Below, in pieces: positions 24,810-25,655 of a stretch of 25,655 nt of DNA. The stretch comes from Nocardiopsis sp. NRRL B-16309. Its GTDB lineage: Bacteria > Actinomycetota > Actinomycetes > Streptosporangiales > Streptosporangiaceae. The stretch is from positions 1 to 25,655 of the forward strand of contig NZ_LGEC01000071.1 in the NCBI RefSeq assembly GCF_001279585.1. The letters are read 5' to 3'. The stretch's first letter is position 1, and every line of letters begins with the position of its first letter. Made by a program: the position numbers and the translations under genes. The notes below the pieces were generated by a model. It saw only the letters and a list, made by a program, of their open reading frames with translations. It searched no databases and was not told the DNA's origin.

Positions 24810-24815
24810 TAACAT
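24810..24815 (+). promoter_or_regulatory. -10 element of a leaderless thioesterase transcript
   Basis: TAACAT ends 6 bases before ATG 24822. The bases between (GTGGGG) also contain a GTG that could be an earlier in-frame start, but it lies too close to the -10 for it to be transcribed. Confidence 0.5.
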
Positions 24816-24821
24816 GTGGGG

Positions 24822-25634
24822 ATGAGCCTTGACCAATCCGCCGCCGAGTTCGAGTACGACCGGGACACCCGTGTCGACAAGCGCGACGACGGCGAGTTCA
24901 CAGCCACACTCACCGACGGCTGGACCACCTTCACCACCCACCCCAACGGCGGCTACGTCCTGGGTACCGCGCTCAACGCCCTGGGCCAGACCCTCAGCCA
25001 GCCCGACCCCCTGGTGGCCTCCGCCTTCTTCCTGCGCCCGGCCGCCCCCGGCTCCGCCGACATCCGCACCCGGGTCCTGCGCGAGGGCCGCCGCACGGCC
25101 ACCGGCGAGACCGTCCTGGAACAGGGCGGCAAGGAGATCGTGCGCGCCACCGCCACCTACGGCGACCTGGCCCCCGACCCCAGCGCCCGGGTCCTGTCCC
25201 TGGAGGGGCCGCCGCGGCTGCCCGCGCCCGAGGACTGCCCCGTGCTGCCGGAGTTCGACCGCCCCGAGGGCGTGAGCATCGCGCACCGTGTGCACTACCG
25301 CTTCCCCCAACGCCCCCGGTGGATGGACGGCCACAAGGACGGGCGCCCCCACAACGAGTTCTGGATGCGCTTCGCCGACGGCCGCCAGGCCGACACGGGC
25401 TCGCTGGCGGCCATGGTGGACTTCGCCATCCCCGCCGTGCTGGAGATCGGTGAGTTCGGCACCATCACCGTCGAGCTGACCGTGCACGTGCGGGCCCGGC
25501 CCGCCCCCGGGTGGCTGGCCTGCCGGGTCTACACCAAGCACGTCGCCGGCGGCCTGCACGAGGAGGACATGGAGATCTGGGACTCCCAGGGCGCCCTGGT
25601 GGCCCAGGCCCGCCAGCTGGCCATGCTGCTCTGA
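24822..25634 (+). CDS. TesB-like acyl-CoA thioesterase (double hot-dog fold)
   Basis: A 270-residue soluble protein. THPNGGYVLGTALNALGQ at 39-56 is the helix of the first hot-dog fold, and VASAFFLRPAAPGSADI continues it. The second fold has TGSLAAMVDFAIPAVLEIGE near 192-211 and VELTVHVRARPAPGWLACR. The order and length match the acyl-CoA thioesterase (4HBT_3/TesB-like) family, which hydrolyses acyl-CoA esters. The substrate chain is not deducible. ATG 24822 is supported by the -10 element at 24810, which points to leaderless initiation. It is divergent from the TipA-like gene across 116 bases, whose operator lies nearer the regulator. The stop is at 25632. Confidence 0.88.
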   Translation: MSLDQSAAEFEYDRDTRVDKRDDGEFTATLTDGWTTFTTHPNGGYVLGTALNALGQTLSQPDPLVASAFFLRPAAPGSADIRTRVLREGRRTATGETVLEQGGKEIVRATATYGDLAPDPSARVLSLEGPPRLPAPEDCPVLPEFDRPEGVSIAHRVHYRFPQRPRWMDGHKDGRPHNEFWMRFADGRQADTGSLAAMVDFAIPAVLEIGEFGTITVELTVHVRARPAPGWLACRVYTKHVAGGLHEEDMEIWDSQGALVAQARQLAMLL

Positions 25635-25655
25635 GAGCGCCGCTTCGCGCGTGGG

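Overview
The window is very GC-rich DNA with dense, short-spaced genes, GTG and TTG starts, few AT-rich promoters and several apparently leaderless genes. The gene families (GlxA, TipA-type MerR, LAL-type LuxR, DUF1348, DUF2000, assimilatory NasA/NirB, a candidate GlnR box) point to a filamentous actinomycete. A Nocardiopsis-like organism is my guess, but the sequence does not fix the genus. I read about 21 protein genes, one pseudogene, and no tRNA, rRNA, CRISPR array or insertion sequence.

Layout. (1) 1-2475, minus strand: nirB, the assimilatory nitrite reductase large subunit, lacking only its last few codons at the window edge. (2) 2476-6350: a divergent SAM methyltransferase, a FrnE-type DsbA oxidoreductase, a DUF1348 gene divergent from a leaderless GlxA/AraC regulator, then a decapitated RelE/HigB-type toxin remnant overlapping an intact XRE antitoxin. 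(3) 6486-14987: an envelope and secretion block. It holds a polytopic membrane protein with two CxxCGRG motifs, an OmpA-domain lipoprotein whose two flanks look duplicated, a secreted subtilisin with two PKD domains, a 961-residue ATPase-LuxR (LAL) regulator, and a DUF1772 membrane protein. Strong hairpins separate several of these units. (4) 15043-20068, minus strand: an operon narK-nasA-nasB (nitrate porter, molybdenum nitrate reductase, FAD/[2Fe-2S] electron-transfer subunit). narK and nasA overlap by 4 bases, and a full GlnR-type box lies about 75 bases before narK. (5) 20280-25634: a 57-residue membrane peptide, a divergent Lrp/DUF2000 pair, a zinc-ribbon protein, a Nudix hydrolase, an NmrA-like protein, a TipA-like MerR regulator with a textbook 19-bp-spacer promoter and operator, and a hot-dog thioesterase.

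How it works together: NarK imports nitrate, NasA with NasB reduces it to nitrite, and NirB (presumably with NirD outside the window) reduces nitrite to ammonium. The two halves of this pathway sit on the same strand but are split by about 12.5 kb of unrelated genes. I see no wholly new multi-gene system. The most unusual items are the duplicated-flank OmpA lipoprotein next to the PKD subtilisin, the triple TACGTA palindrome before the protease, the toxin-less antitoxin, and the MerR promoter whose spacer is filled by a near-perfect palindrome.
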